Positions 53,773 through 62,112 of a stretch of 64,000 nt of DNA are shown one piece after another. The notes beneath the pieces are model-generated. The model did not search any database. It worked only from the letters and a program-made list of their open reading frames with translations, and was not told the DNA's origin. Every line of letters begins with the position of its first letter. Position 1 is the stretch's first letter. This DNA comes from Pseudobdellovibrionaceae bacterium (lineage in GTDB: Bacteria; Bdellovibrionota; Bdellovibrionia; Bdellovibrionales; Bdellovibrionaceae), in assembly GCA_016719575.1 (NCBI GenBank), contig JADJYV010000006.1:1-64000 (forward strand), given 5' to 3'. Position numbers and translations under genes: made by a program.

Positions 53773-54897
53773 TTGAAATCGGTTTTTATTATTTTTTGTT
53801 GGCTTTGTAGTGTCGGGGCTTTTGCTGAAACTGCCGAGCAGTTTGCCATTCCAACCAAAGACGGTTTATATATTTTAAAGGGTCAGTATGATATTCCACC
53901 TGAGAATACTTGTGGCGTGGGTCCTTATAAAACCGTTTTGGTAGTCAGTGGTTCTGGCTTTATTTATCGAGATGGTAAAATGGGATATTCTGAAAACGAA
54001 GCTAATTATCTCTACAAATATATGAGTAAATCTTTTACTTCGAAATGCTTGATGACTGTTCGTTGGGACTATCGAGGCGTTAGTTGCGATGCTAACTCAG
54101 CGGCTGATATTGATAAATGTATTGATCAAAATGTGCGTTCGAAAATGGGTTATGAATCTATAAAAGAAGATATTGAATCGGTTTATACTCACGTTTTAAG
54201 TCATAAGTTGGTTGATAAATCTAACCTGATCGTGCTTGGGCATTCAGAAGGCTCAATAAACACTGCAAATCTTATTAAAGAACAGAGAATCAATCCTTCG
54301 AAATTAATTTTGATGGGTTCTGTAACCGAAAGTCCTCAAAGCATTATACAATGGCAAATGTCTACCAGATATTACGAGTGGCTATTTGAAATGGATGCTG
54401 ACAAAGACGATATTGTCAGCAATGAAGAAATTGAAAGTGGGTTTGCGAAATCTAAGCTAACACTTCTTGGAAAAAAAGAAAGTTATCTGTCCTCTGACGG
54501 GCGATGGACAAGAGAAGGTTTTCTAAGACTAGTTGAAAAACAGTATACAGATTATGCCAATATGGTTTTAGCCACCGAAGACAGCGAGATTTTTAAATTT
54601 GGTGAAATAATTTTTGCCAATTACAGCTACTGGAAAATGTGGTTTTCAGATAGAGAATCGGTGCTTGAAAAATTGCGAAATTATGAGGGAAAAGTTACTT
54701 ATATTAACGGTGATATCGATTCTCAAACGCCCGGCCTCAGAGAAAAGAAGTTTTTAGACGATTTTAAGTTAGCAATAAAGCCAGAAGTTAAGTTTTATGT
54801 GATCAAAGATATCGGGCATGCACTGGGAAAACATATTTTGTTAGGCCCGATAGAAGATACGATGGTTGAAGAGTTATATAAGCGTATTGTAGAGTAA
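53773..54897 (+). CDS. Secreted alpha/beta hydrolase with an EF-hand-like loop
   Basis: A 374-aa exported serine hydrolase. Start taken at TTG 53773 because it gives a canonical signal peptide (KSVFIIFCWLCSVGAFA) behind a G-run; ATG 53737 and TTG 53719 are alternatives. The nucleophile elbow is VLGHSEGSINTA. A calcium-loop-like DADKDDIVSNEEI (DxDxDxxxSxxE) sits in the lid region. The catalytic Asp may be in TYINGDIDSQTP and the His in IKDIGHALGKHI. Substrate unknown. A Ca2+-dependent lid is inferred. Composition is AT-richer than the neighbours. Confidence 0.78.
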   Translation: MKSVFIIFCWLCSVGAFAETAEQFAIPTKDGLYILKGQYDIPPENTCGVGPYKTVLVVSGSGFIYRDGKMGYSENEANYLYKYMSKSFTSKCLMTVRWDYRGVSCDANSAADIDKCIDQNVRSKMGYESIKEDIESVYTHVLSHKLVDKSNLIVLGHSEGSINTANLIKEQRINPSKLILMGSVTESPQSIIQWQMSTRYYEWLFEMDADKDDIVSNEEIESGFAKSKLTLLGKKESYLSSDGRWTREGFLRLVEKQYTDYANMVLATEDSEIFKFGEIIFANYSYWKMWFSDRESVLEKLRNYEGKVTYINGDIDSQTPGLREKKFLDDFKLAIKPEVKFYVIKDIGHALGKHILLGPIEDTMVEELYKRIVE

Positions 54898-54992
54898 TGG
54901 CTAATTTTTGATTCTAAATAAAAAAACCAAAGCATAAAGAAATAGAGATTAAGCATGGGTGCTGAATATCGCTCTAACCAAGAGGCATTTGT

Positions 54993-55865
54993 ATGAAGTC
55001 CAAACAAAAAATATTGAAAGTTCAAAACTCTGATTTAAAATCTCAGCTTTGCGAAAAAGTCCTTCGCTCCTTGCCTGATTGGTTCGGAATTGAATCCGCA
55101 ATCATTGATTACATCAAAGATGTGCGGGCAATGGAAACTTGGTCTGTGGTGGTTGATAACGAAGAAATTGGCTTCTTGAGTGTAAATAAGCACAACTCTT
55201 CTACTGCTGAAATTCACGTGATGGGTATTTTGCCTTCATTTCATGGTCAGAGCATTGGGACTAACTTAATTCAGATAGTTGAACAAGACTTATTCGCACA
55301 AGGCTTTAAATTTTTAACCGTTAAAACTCTGAGCGAGTCTAGGCCAAATAAAGAATACGACCTAACGAGGAAATTTTATCTACGATCTGGATTCTTGCCG
55401 TTAGAAGAATTTAAGACCCTTTGGGGTGAAGCAAATCCGTGCTTGATGCTGGTGAAGGCTTTGAAAAGTCAAAGTGGCATTTTCCAATTCGGGCAAGTTC
55501 ATCACATAGAATACTACGTAGATGATCTCATGCGTTCTAATACTTTTTGGAGCTGGTTTATGCCTGTCATGGGCTATTCAAAATCAAGCGAATGGGATGG
55601 CGGAATTTCTTGGTCACATGGCAACGGTACCTATTTGGTGTTCGTCCAAGTTGAAAATGAATTTTTGAACTCCAAGAACACTCGCCACGGTAATGGACTT
55701 AATCACATCGCTTTCATGGGGCGTTCAATAGCCGAGCTCGATCAACTTCAAAAACAACTGGAACGCCGAGAAGTAAAAGTTTTGAAACGCAAGCGCGAGT
55801 ATCTTTGCTTTGAAGATCCCAACTTATTCGCTGTTGAAGTCTACGCAAATACGGAGAAAAATTAA
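54993..55865 (+). CDS. GNAT acetyltransferase fused to a VOC/glyoxalase domain
   Basis: A 290-aa bifunctional protein. Residues 1-155 are a GNAT domain (WSVVVDNEEIGFLSV, IHVMGILPSFHGQSIGTNLI with the acetyl-CoA loop, YDLTRKFYLRSGFLPLEEF). Residues 165-285 are a vicinal-oxygen-chelate domain (VHHIEYYVDDLMRSNTFWSW, GNGLNHIAFMG, YLCFEDPNLFAVEVYA), with metal-ligand-like His and Glu. VOC proteins include glyoxalases and fosfomycin or bleomycin resistance proteins, and GNAT-VOC fusions are uncommon. Part of the tRNA-fMet island. A detoxification role is inferred. Confidence 0.85.
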   Translation: MKSKQKILKVQNSDLKSQLCEKVLRSLPDWFGIESAIIDYIKDVRAMETWSVVVDNEEIGFLSVNKHNSSTAEIHVMGILPSFHGQSIGTNLIQIVEQDLFAQGFKFLTVKTLSESRPNKEYDLTRKFYLRSGFLPLEEFKTLWGEANPCLMLVKALKSQSGIFQFGQVHHIEYYVDDLMRSNTFWSWFMPVMGYSKSSEWDGGISWSHGNGTYLVFVQVENEFLNSKNTRHGNGLNHIAFMGRSIAELDQLQKQLERREVKVLKRKREYLCFEDPNLFAVEVYANTEKN

Positions 55866-56470
55866 ATGGAAAAGAGTCATTTGCCGGAAAGGATTGAAGC
55901 TGATCGTCTTTATTTAAAAAAACTCTCGGTATCCACGCACTTTCATGGGGATGGGATCGGTGCGAAATAGGTTATTGGATCTTAGGTCGCCACGAAGGAA
56001 GGGGCTATATGCGAGAGGCCGTTGGCGCCCTCACTCAAGCACTTCACAACCATGGATTCAATAGAGTTGAAATCCGTTGTGATCCAAATAACTCGCGGTC
56101 ATCCAATATTCCACGAGCTCTAGGTTATCAGCTTGAGGGCCGCCTTCATCAAGTGGTTAAAGATGGAGATGGGAACTATTGCGATTTAGATGTTTTTGTC
56201 CATTTCAAGAACAGCGATAAAGAGTTAGTCGCTTCCAACGCTAAGCCAGCGAACGATTTTTATACCAATGAAGAACTCGTCACCAAACTTCGGTCATTAC
56301 CGGGAAGCCTTCGTATCCTGGTCGATGGCTATGAAGGTGGCTTCAGTGAAATCGCTGGCGTCAAAATAGCCAAGGTGAAGCTCAATGCAAATTCGGAAAG
56401 CTACAACGGACCGCATGACGAGGTTGAAGGCGCAGACACAGATGTTATTGTGATTCGGAGACTGCAGTGA
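55866..56470 (+). pseudogene. Broken GNAT acetyltransferase (RimJ/RimL type) with extra C-terminal domain
   Basis: The frame beginning ATG 55866 (MEKSHLPERIEADRLYLKKL) reads as a RimJ-like N-terminus but stops at TAG after 34 codons. A different frame resumes at once with WDRCEIGYWILGRHEGRGYM, the acetyl-CoA loop region, and runs to 56470; about 70 residues of the core are missing. An intact 153-aa frame from ATG 56009 could still be translated. After the GNAT part it carries about 75 residues (LRILVDGYEGGFSEIAGV, YNGPHDE, DVIVIRR) of a small domain seen elsewhere with unknown role. Confidence 0.65.
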
Positions 56471-56583
56471 GAATTAAAAAACTGTTCTATTTAACATCAT
56501 TTCTTCATTTAATGGGTTGTTCTACAGGGCCCATCGGGAAGACTGGCCGAAATTCGCAATACAAAATAGTAAATTTGGGTTGA
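56467..56583 (+). CDS. Very small lipoprotein, possibly truncated
   Basis: A 38-codon frame starting GTG 56467, overlapping the preceding stop (GTGA), hence translationally coupled. Product MRIKKLFYLTSFLHLMGC has a lipoprotein signal with lipobox LMGC, then about 20 polar residues before TGA 56581. It may be a genuine small lipoprotein or the start of a longer one cut off near the island edge. The remaining 56584-56779 contains the second copy of the tRNA-end repeat and no convincing gene. Confidence 0.4.
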   Translation: MRIKKLFYLTSFLHLMGCSTGPIGKTGRNSQYKIVNLG

Positions 56584-56718
56584 GAGTTTGATCGATTGTG
56601 GACCTCCGCCAAATCGAAACCATTTCAACACCAACTTTTGATATGGAATGCTGAAGTTGAGCGACCACATCAAGCTTTTTACGACGGTATGGTCTGCGGA
56701 TTAGGTGAAATTGACCTG

Positions 56719-56731
56719 GCCCCCGCAACCA
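56719..56731 (+). repeat. Second copy of the tRNA-fMet 3' end (putative att site)
   Basis: GCCCCCGCAACCA, identical over 13 bases to the 3' end of the tRNA-fMet gene at 52748-52760 and in the same direction. Flanking bases differ on both sides. It is read as the distal attachment site of the small island. Confidence 0.6.
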
Positions 56732-56779
56732 TTCTCTTCGGAGATCTAAACCCTCGATTTCAAGCGGGTAAATGGGGAC

Positions 56780-57778
56780 CTAGAAATAAGGCTCAAGAAT
56801 TTGCACAGTAAATTTGGCTTCTTCAAGAGTTTCTAGCACGCGAAATTTCATGCCGTGGGGTAACAACACTTCGCTTTCTGCGCCATCTAGCCTTAACCCT
56901 TTGATCCCATCGGACCGAATGAGTATGATTTGCAAAACCTGTTTTAAGTAAGAACCATCAGCTTGTCTTGAACTCTGCTTACGCATGTGATGTTCAGCCG
57001 TACCTTGACGAGTGCTCGTTGAAATAAACCCTGGCTCCACATACAACGTTCCAGTTGTGTACGCTAATTGCGAAGAAAGCTTAAGGCCGCGAAATAATAC
57101 GGCGCCAACTGGAAGATTTGGCGTGCGGCTAAAGATAGAATCGAGCTGACCAATGGTTTCCAAGGCACCGGTCTGATCACCACCTAGACTCTTTGTTCTT
57201 AAATATCTATTGATATTGATGTGGCCGAACTGTTTGTAACTATGAATAGCTTGTCGTTCCAGAGTAGTTAAATCAAGCCGTTGCTTATCAGTGGGCAACC
57301 TCTCTAGGAGCAGCCTTTCAGGATAGGCTGAAGTGAGCGACGCAATAGATTGAGACCAGTTCCTCTTTCTCTCTCTTGCGGGCACAGAAAAGTGCACGTA
57401 ATTTTGATTATTTATGTCAACTCGAACAGAAAACTGGAGTTGTTGCACAGGCCAGCCAATGGGGTAAACAGAGATACCGAGCACTTGGTTGGGATGAATT
57501 TTCGCTGACGAGAGTTTCGTCCAAAACTGTGAGACAAGAGTGTCTACTGATTTAGCAATGTCGATTGAGTCCTTTAAAGGCAAAAGGCTGGCTCTTAAAA
57601 GTTCAGATTTTTCGTTGATCCAGTGACTCTGACTTAAATATTTATCGCTCTCTTGTTGCTCCTTGGCGGACCTAAATACCTCTTCACAAAGGACCTGCGC
57701 TGAAGAATGGCACTCTACTGTCAAGATGATTGACAGTAGAGTGAGTTTAAACGCTTTAGCTCTGTTAATTTTAGTCAC
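56780..57778 (-). CDS. Secreted putative mono-ADP-ribosyltransferase (R-S-E class)
   Basis: A 332-aa exported protein from GTG 57778; the frame runs to GTG 57850, and GTG 57790 is also possible. Signal-like AFKLTLLSIILTVECHSSAQ. In frame numbering from 57850, LTTLERQAIHSYKQFGHIN and INRYLRT are the N-terminal helices of this toxin fold; Arg254 is in AVLFRGLKL, Ser277-Thr-Ser in EPGFISTSTRQG, and Glu325-x-Glu327 in LDGAESEVLLPHG. All three catalytic signatures are in the right order and spacing. It starts beyond the tRNA-fMet island. Target unknown. Confidence 0.82.
   Translation of the reverse strand: MTKINRAKAFKLTLLSIILTVECHSSAQVLCEEVFRSAKEQQESDKYLSQSHWINEKSELLRASLLPLKDSIDIAKSVDTLVSQFWTKLSSAKIHPNQVLGISVYPIGWPVQQLQFSVRVDINNQNYVHFSVPARERKRNWSQSIASLTSAYPERLLLERLPTDKQRLDLTTLERQAIHSYKQFGHININRYLRTKSLGGDQTGALETIGQLDSIFSRTPNLPVGAVLFRGLKLSSQLAYTTGTLYVEPGFISTSTRQGTAEHHMRKQSSRQADGSYLKQVLQIILIRSDGIKGLRLDGAESEVLLPHGMKFRVLETLEEAKFTVQILEPYF
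57711..57743. promoter_or_regulatory. 14-bp perfect hairpin within the signal-peptide codons
   Basis: CACTCTACTGTCAA (57711-57724) and TTGACAGTAGAGTG (57730-57743) form a perfect stem with a five-base loop. It lies early in the ADP-ribosyltransferase gene, about 35-65 bases after the start, within the signal-peptide region. It could slow translation or attenuate transcription. Confidence 0.75.
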
Positions 57779-57850
57779 ACTCACTGACACTTCAAAAGGG
57801 GTTCCAAAACCTAATGTATTGTGCGCGCGGTTTGCTGCGCATTTATTCAC

Positions 57851-58189
57851 AATTTATGACACTTATATACGGTGTGATGATTATAAGAAACGGCCTGGTT
57901 GATTCAATATCCAAGCACTTTCTAAAATTGAAACAATTTATTTATGAGTCATAAGCTCGGGCAAATTTGGTGAATGTAAATCCGTAACTACTTATTAGGC
58001 CATTGATCTTGGAATTCAATAATATGGTTACTTCCCCCTACGGGCCTTCAAGTTAAAACAAGGGATCCTGAGATGAGAGCTGTCATGTGCCGGGCTTTTG
58101 AAGAGGGAGTTGTGCCAGAGAAATTAATCGACCGGATTCAATCATATCCATAGGCTTGGTAGTACCGGCGAGCATTTACTGAATAAAAA
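57851..58189. other. Intergenic region, only a remnant gene
   Basis: Between the ADP-ribosyltransferase gene and the TIGR02147 regulator there is about 340 bp. The only coding-like element is the 26-codon oxidoreductase start listed separately (58073-58153). The rest is AT-rich, with no repeats or RNA that I can support. Confidence 0.5.
58073..58153 (+). pseudogene. Remnant of a quinone-oxidoreductase-like N-terminus
   Basis: A 26-codon frame MRAVMCRAFEEGVVPEKLID, ending at TAG. It resembles the first residues of zinc-type/quinone oxidoreductases (MxAVxCRxFGxPExL). AAGGGATCC lies just upstream as a ribosome-binding site. The rest of the enzyme is absent. It could also be a chance match, as only about 20 residues are comparable. 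Confidence 0.35.
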
Positions 58190-58996
58190 CTACATTTTAA
58201 TCCAATCTATATTTAGAAAATACGCTTCTTCGCAAGGAGAAGGGGTCCGTATCTCGCTCACTTTTTTTACAAGATCTACTATTAGCGCCCTAATTCTATT
58301 GGCGTCCTGCTTAGCGAGCGACATCGGTGAAGAGTAGGCCATCTCCGTTTCAAGATCTAGATTAGGGTGTTTTTCCATGGCCTTAATACGCCAATTACCG
58401 TGGTGCCTGCTAACTAAAGGGGATCCGGCCTCCAGGTGAGTTGAATTGGTACCTGGCTCGATTTTGCCGTTTTTATCGACGCAAATCCCGGTTCTCACCA
58501 GGAACTCAATGGCATGATTGGCTCTTTGTCTTGAAAGACCGGTTCGAGAACTAAGAGATATTGGATTGTTAAGGCCTGGAATTGAACTAAGGACTGCAAG
58601 TGCGCCGTAATACCAATTGGAATAAAAAATGGCTTTTTCGTTATCTGTTAGAATCTTGTCTTGCTTCACTACATGAACAAGCTCTAAGGATTGTTGCCTG
58701 AGTAACTTGAGTTCTTTAAAAAAGAATTCCCGCAAAATATCGGTTCCTGCGCGCTCCGCTTGCGATAACAAAAGGGCATATTTTGTCTCAAGTTCACTGA
58801 GTCCGAGGTATCGACAAATGTCTGCAACCTGTTCAAGTGAGAAGTGCCTTGCTCCCTTGACTGCCTGGCTAAGAGTTGTCGAGTGGATACCCGTGGCGAC
58901 AGAAATACCCCTAAGTGCCCCTCGCCCTCTATTTGGTAAAGTTTTCAAATATTTCTTTAAAAAATCTCCAAAAGTTTTTGCTTCGAATATTCTCAT
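58190..58996 (-). CDS. TIGR02147/DUF4423 family transcriptional regulator
   Basis: A 268-aa protein of the TIGR02147 family, abundant in Fibrobacter and Bdellovibrio genomes and thought to regulate neighbouring secreted-protein genes. N-terminal HTH (LRGISVATGIHSTTLSQAVK, SLEQVADICRYLGLSELE), then the family region IFYSNWYYGALAVLSSIPG and a second winged-helix part (ISLSSRTGLSRQRANHAIEF). AAAGGTG is six bases before the ATG. It is divergent from a set of small secreted-protein genes with an AT-rich space between them, which suggests it controls them; that is inferred. Confidence 0.85.
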   Translation of the reverse strand: MRIFEAKTFGDFLKKYLKTLPNRGRGALRGISVATGIHSTTLSQAVKGARHFSLEQVADICRYLGLSELETKYALLLSQAERAGTDILREFFFKELKLLRQQSLELVHVVKQDKILTDNEKAIFYSNWYYGALAVLSSIPGLNNPISLSSRTGLSRQRANHAIEFLVRTGICVDKNGKIEPGTNSTHLEAGSPLVSRHHGNWRIKAMEKHPNLDLETEMAYSSPMSLAKQDANRIRALIVDLVKKVSEIRTPSPCEEAYFLNIDWIKM

Positions 58997-59134
58997 AGTT
59001 ACACCTTTATATTTGCATTTTTGTAAACAATATAGAACATATTTTGCACATATTTATCTATATTTCAATTAAAGTGTGCGATAACTCAGTAACAAATATA
59101 TTTGGCGATCCCTTCGCGGAAGGATTACAACAAG

Positions 59135-59632
59135 ATGAAAAATGAATTAAATAAAATCACTTATATTCTTACGGCTATGGTTTGTTTAGGAGTGTCCAGT
59201 TCAAATCAAGCAAATGCAGGCGTAGGGCATGGCGGTGGCGGCGAATGGCATGTTATTAAGTGCGAAGCTGGTATCAAAAGTGGCGAAAAGCTTTCTCTTA
59301 CCGTGTGTCTGACAGGCGATACTGATCCACAAGGAAGGTATGAGATCATTCCCTGTGACAGAGACGATTCTCCATATGTAACGATTCAGCATTCTACCGG
59401 CGTCGCTGCTGATGCGCGAATGTTGGAGACAACGAAAATTCCTGGGCGCTTATTTTCCGTGGATTGGACCGAGATGAAGTTCGTACTGAAAATGAAAGAC
59501 CCGATTGCGGGGGAATTAATTTTGACTCGATCTGGCCCTGTAAATCAGGGCAATGGAACAACTCTCATTTTGAATCTGCGCTCAATGAAATACAGCCTAA
59601 AAAGGGTAAGCTGTGAATTTGGTTCTAACTAA
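59135..59632 (+). CDS. Small secreted protein of unknown function
   Basis: A 165-aa exported protein; ATG 59135 with AAGGA about 11 bases upstream, frame open to 59102. Signal peptide ELNKITYILTAMVCLGVSSSNQANA. The mature part begins GVGHGGGGEWHVIKCEAGI, with several cysteines (IKCEAG, TVCLTGD, IPCDRDD, VSCEFG), and is beta-rich. First of three rightward small secreted-protein genes opposite the TIGR02147 regulator. No family recognised; His/Gly start could bind metal. Confidence 0.7.
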   Translation: MKNELNKITYILTAMVCLGVSSSNQANAGVGHGGGGEWHVIKCEAGIKSGEKLSLTVCLTGDTDPQGRYEIIPCDRDDSPYVTIQHSTGVAADARMLETTKIPGRLFSVDWTEMKFVLKMKDPIAGELILTRSGPVNQGNGTTLILNLRSMKYSLKRVSCEFGSN

Positions 59633-59658
59633 TGCAATTTTAACTTAAGGAAGTTTTT

Positions 59659-60033
59659 ATGAAAAATGCTACAGCTCTTTTGGTCCTTTTTTTTTCAATT
59701 TCAACGTTTGCAAATGATATCGGATCTATGCCCATAGAAATTCTGAATTGCCGTTTTGGTGATCCAATGCCCGAAAATAGTTTTTCCGTAAATGTGGTTG
59801 AAGGTCCACCTAACACATTTAGTTTAATGATCACCGAAGAAGAAGGGCAAAGGCACCTCGTGGAGCCTGCCAGAAAATTGATTCAGTCGAGGGTCGGTGG
59901 TTCGACCGTGTTTTATTCAAAATCGTACCAACTTTGGATAAACTTTTCAGTTAGGCCAAATTCAGATGGCACGAGACACGCCACGCTAACAAAAACCAAA
60001 CGAAAACTCAATTATAATTTGATATGCCGATAA
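59659..60033 (+). CDS. Small secreted protein of unknown function
   Basis: A 124-aa exported protein with AAGGAAG before the ATG and signal peptide MKNATALLVLFFSISTFA. The mature region is a beta-strand-rich domain (IEILNCRFGDPMPENSFSVN, QLWINFSVRPNSDGTRHATL) with two cysteines at NCRFG and the final LICR, consistent with one disulfide linking the termini. It starts 26 bp after the preceding gene and may share its transcript. No family recognised. Confidence 0.68.
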   Translation: MKNATALLVLFFSISTFANDIGSMPIEILNCRFGDPMPENSFSVNVVEGPPNTFSLMITEEEGQRHLVEPARKLIQSRVGGSTVFYSKSYQLWINFSVRPNSDGTRHATLTKTKRKLNYNLICR

Positions 60034-60073
60034 TCAGTTACGGGATCAATCATTCCATCGAAAGGAATATGTC

Positions 60074-60427
60074 GTGAAATTCTTAGTCCTATTTTGTGCA
60101 ACCTCTTTGCTTCTATCAAGTTTGGCATATGCCAACTCAACACCTATTTGCAAAACCGGAAATTTACCAAAGGTATTTCATGGTACATACAAAATACCAA
60201 CTAGCAACAGCGCTATAACGCTAACGAAAAATAAGCTATATTTTCAAAATTATAATGGCGCATACCTAAATCTTTCTGCGTGTCTAAAGGGTGGCAGGTT
60301 GACCATCACATTAACAGACAATAACCCCGGCACTGCTCAAAATGCCTTTCTCGCGAAACTTAAAAATGGGGACTTGTTAGTAGAAGACCAAGAAGACGGA
60401 CAAACAAATATTTGGATAAAACTGTAA
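60074..60427 (+). CDS. Small secreted protein of unknown function
   Basis: A 117-aa exported protein starting at GTG 60074, with AAAGGA about nine bases upstream. Signal peptide KFLVLFCATSLLLSSLAYA. Mature part has cysteines in PICKTG and SACLKGG and alternating strands (GTYKIPTSNSAITLTKNKLY). Third of the rightward set. The following 267 bp (60428-60694) contain no gene I can support. No family recognised. Confidence 0.66.
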   Translation: MKFLVLFCATSLLLSSLAYANSTPICKTGNLPKVFHGTYKIPTSNSAITLTKNKLYFQNYNGAYLNLSACLKGGRLTITLTDNNPGTAQNAFLAKLKNGDLLVEDQEDGQTNIWIKL

Positions 60428-60694
60428 AAAGCTGGGGCCAGATTTTCTCCTCATCATTCGTATGGATACCTGTGCTATTTTTTGCGCAAAAAAATAGAGC
60501 TCTAGGGCCAAGGATTAATTCTGATCGAGTCGCAATTCCGAGTCAGGATCTACTTTCATGCTGGTTTATTGTACCGCTCTAAACTTTAATTGTTGTTGGT
60601 TGGTGGCGGAGGTTTGGAAGTTTCTCAAAATTGAAAATCTGCGCGGTTATGGAAACGAGCAGAAACTCAAAAACATTGCGAATGCTGTCGATCT

Positions 60695-61030
60695 TCATTT
60701 AACACATAGAACTAGATAATTCTTAGCTCCAAGCGTGAAATTGAGTTGGTTAGCTGCAGAAGAAGAAAATGAAGTTGTCTCGGCTTGTATCTTTTCAGCT
60801 CTAAGGGTCAAAGAGTACTGACCTGTGTATTTATTAAGTTCTTGTGCGAAAAGCTCAACTCCATCTTGAAAATCAAAAACTAGAGTTTCGAATTTTCCTG
60901 GAACCAAAATAAAACTTTCCTCTACTAAAATCTCAGAATCTTCACTCATTTGAACTTTACAACTAATGTCTTGATTTGCGAAAGTGTTTAAAGACATGAA
61001 TAAAAGAACTGTCGTTAATAAGGCTTTCAT
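60695..61030 (-). CDS. Small secreted protein of unknown function
   Basis: A 111-aa exported protein with a strong GGGAGGG ribosome-binding site and signal peptide MKALLTTVLLFMSLNTFA. The mature domain (QDISCKVQMSEDSEILVEES through NYLVLCVK) has one cysteine near each end, the same plan as the 59659-60033 protein. Paralogous origin with it is possible but similarity is too low to assert. No family recognised. Confidence 0.7.
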   Translation of the reverse strand: MKALLTTVLLFMSLNTFANQDISCKVQMSEDSEILVEESFILVPGKFETLVFDFQDGVELFAQELNKYTGQYSLTLRAEKIQAETTSFSSSAANQLNFTLGAKNYLVLCVK

Positions 61031-61219
61031 TAGATCCCTCCCTTGTCATAGTGTTTGGTATCGAATATAATCTCTATGGCGCAGAATCAAGAAGTTTCCT
61101 GAAAAATAAATTATTTCGAGTTAGCAGTTCAGTCAGCTATTTTCTGGATCAGTGTGTTCAAGAGTCGCGAGCTTTCGTTTGCAACTCTCTACATGAGAGT
61201 TCGCCGTCAACACGAGTCT

Positions 61220-61621
61220 TCAGGATCGGTTAATTTTCTTTTCCCATTCGATCTGAAAATTACTTTGATCAATTGTACAGGGCAACTTTCGAGAGCTAGG
61301 TCGCGATCCTGAATAGGCCTCTGTATTCGGCTGCCAATAACCGCCTCTGTCGTTCCACTTGGGATGGACTAAGTAAAACCCATAATATCCACTACGATAA
61401 TTGAACGCTCCCGAAGAATAGTCGGCTGTAACTGGTGTTCGCTTCCATTCCCCCTCTGGACTCCTAGGAATATGTGTCAGGACAGCATAATTAGTACCAT
61501 CGAATACCAATTTGAGATCCTGTCCAAACTGAAAATCTTTACAGTAGGCAATGTAGTCAGCGCCAAAAGCCTGAGAAGAGAATCCGATAATCAAGACAAG
61601 AAAAAAATTTTTCAAAAGCAT
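61220..61621 (-). CDS. Small secreted protein of unknown function
   Basis: A 133-aa exported protein. ATG 61621 has AAGGAG six bases upstream; the frame runs to 61723. Signal peptide MLLKNFFLVLIIGFSSQAFG. Mature part is rich in Tyr and Trp (AYCKDFQFGQDLKLVFDG, YRSGYYGFYLVHPKWNDRGG) with a cysteine near each end (YCKDF, LPCTID). The broken gene at 61759-62112 has a comparable Cys layout and may be a relative. No family recognised. Confidence 0.72.
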   Translation of the reverse strand: MLLKNFFLVLIIGFSSQAFGADYIAYCKDFQFGQDLKLVFDGTNYAVLTHIPRSPEGEWKRTPVTADYSSGAFNYRSGYYGFYLVHPKWNDRGGYWQPNTEAYSGSRPSSRKLPCTIDQSNFQIEWEKKINRS

Positions 61622-61758
61622 TGGAACTCCTTTTTGAGATAAATATAAAAACATCATTGCTCGTGATAGTCCATAACGCCCACCGGCGCCGCGGGGCCGC
61701 GCGGACTGTTGCGGGCTTTTCATAAATCTATAACGATCAAATCTCGATGGACGAAACT

Positions 61759-62112
61759 TTAGTTCCTTTCAATCTCCTCGCCGAACTGCCAAACGATAGG
61801 CTTATTTTCTTTCTCACAAGCCTCAATGACATAGGAACTACGATCCTTTTGGCTAAATGTAAATCTCTTCAACCAGTTTGAAACGTACATAGTTACTCCG
61901 TTGAGTACATATATTTTGGCACCAAATTGAGAGAGAGTGCCTCTGCGGGCTTCAACATTGAAGAAGTCCGCGTCCAAGTATGGTTTATGCGGGCCTGGGT
62001 TATAATTTGGTGCCGTGAAAACAAGTTCCCATTCCTGAGTCGAGTTTGATTTAAAGGTCGCATTTCCTATTGGAGTGCAAATGTATAACTATAAAGAAGG
62101 CGATTTAGTCAT
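61759..62112 (-). pseudogene. Secreted-protein-like gene with an early amber stop
   Basis: ATG 62112 overlaps the stop of the zincin lipoprotein gene (ATGA), as in translational coupling, but the frame meets TAG at codon 8 (MTKSPSL, stop). It then stays open for 110 codons with protein-like sequence: YICTPIGNATFKSNSTQEWE, LVFTAPNYNPGPHKPY, VIEACEKENKPIVWQFGEE. No ATG, GTG or TTG occurs just after the stop until TTG 61977. A signal peptide is missing. Probably a 5'-degraded relative of the neighbouring small secreted proteins; a 72-aa product from TTG 61977 is an alternative. Confidence 0.5.

Noticed and set aside
56596..56811. 71-codon frame near the end of the island
   Set aside because: No ribosome-binding site or recognisable domain; it spans the repeated tRNA end and runs into the antisense ART gene.
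60428..60694. Frame fragment with RGYGNEQKLKNIANAVDL
   Set aside because: Short, no start codon or ribosome-binding site, and no family I can name; possibly a remnant but unsupported.
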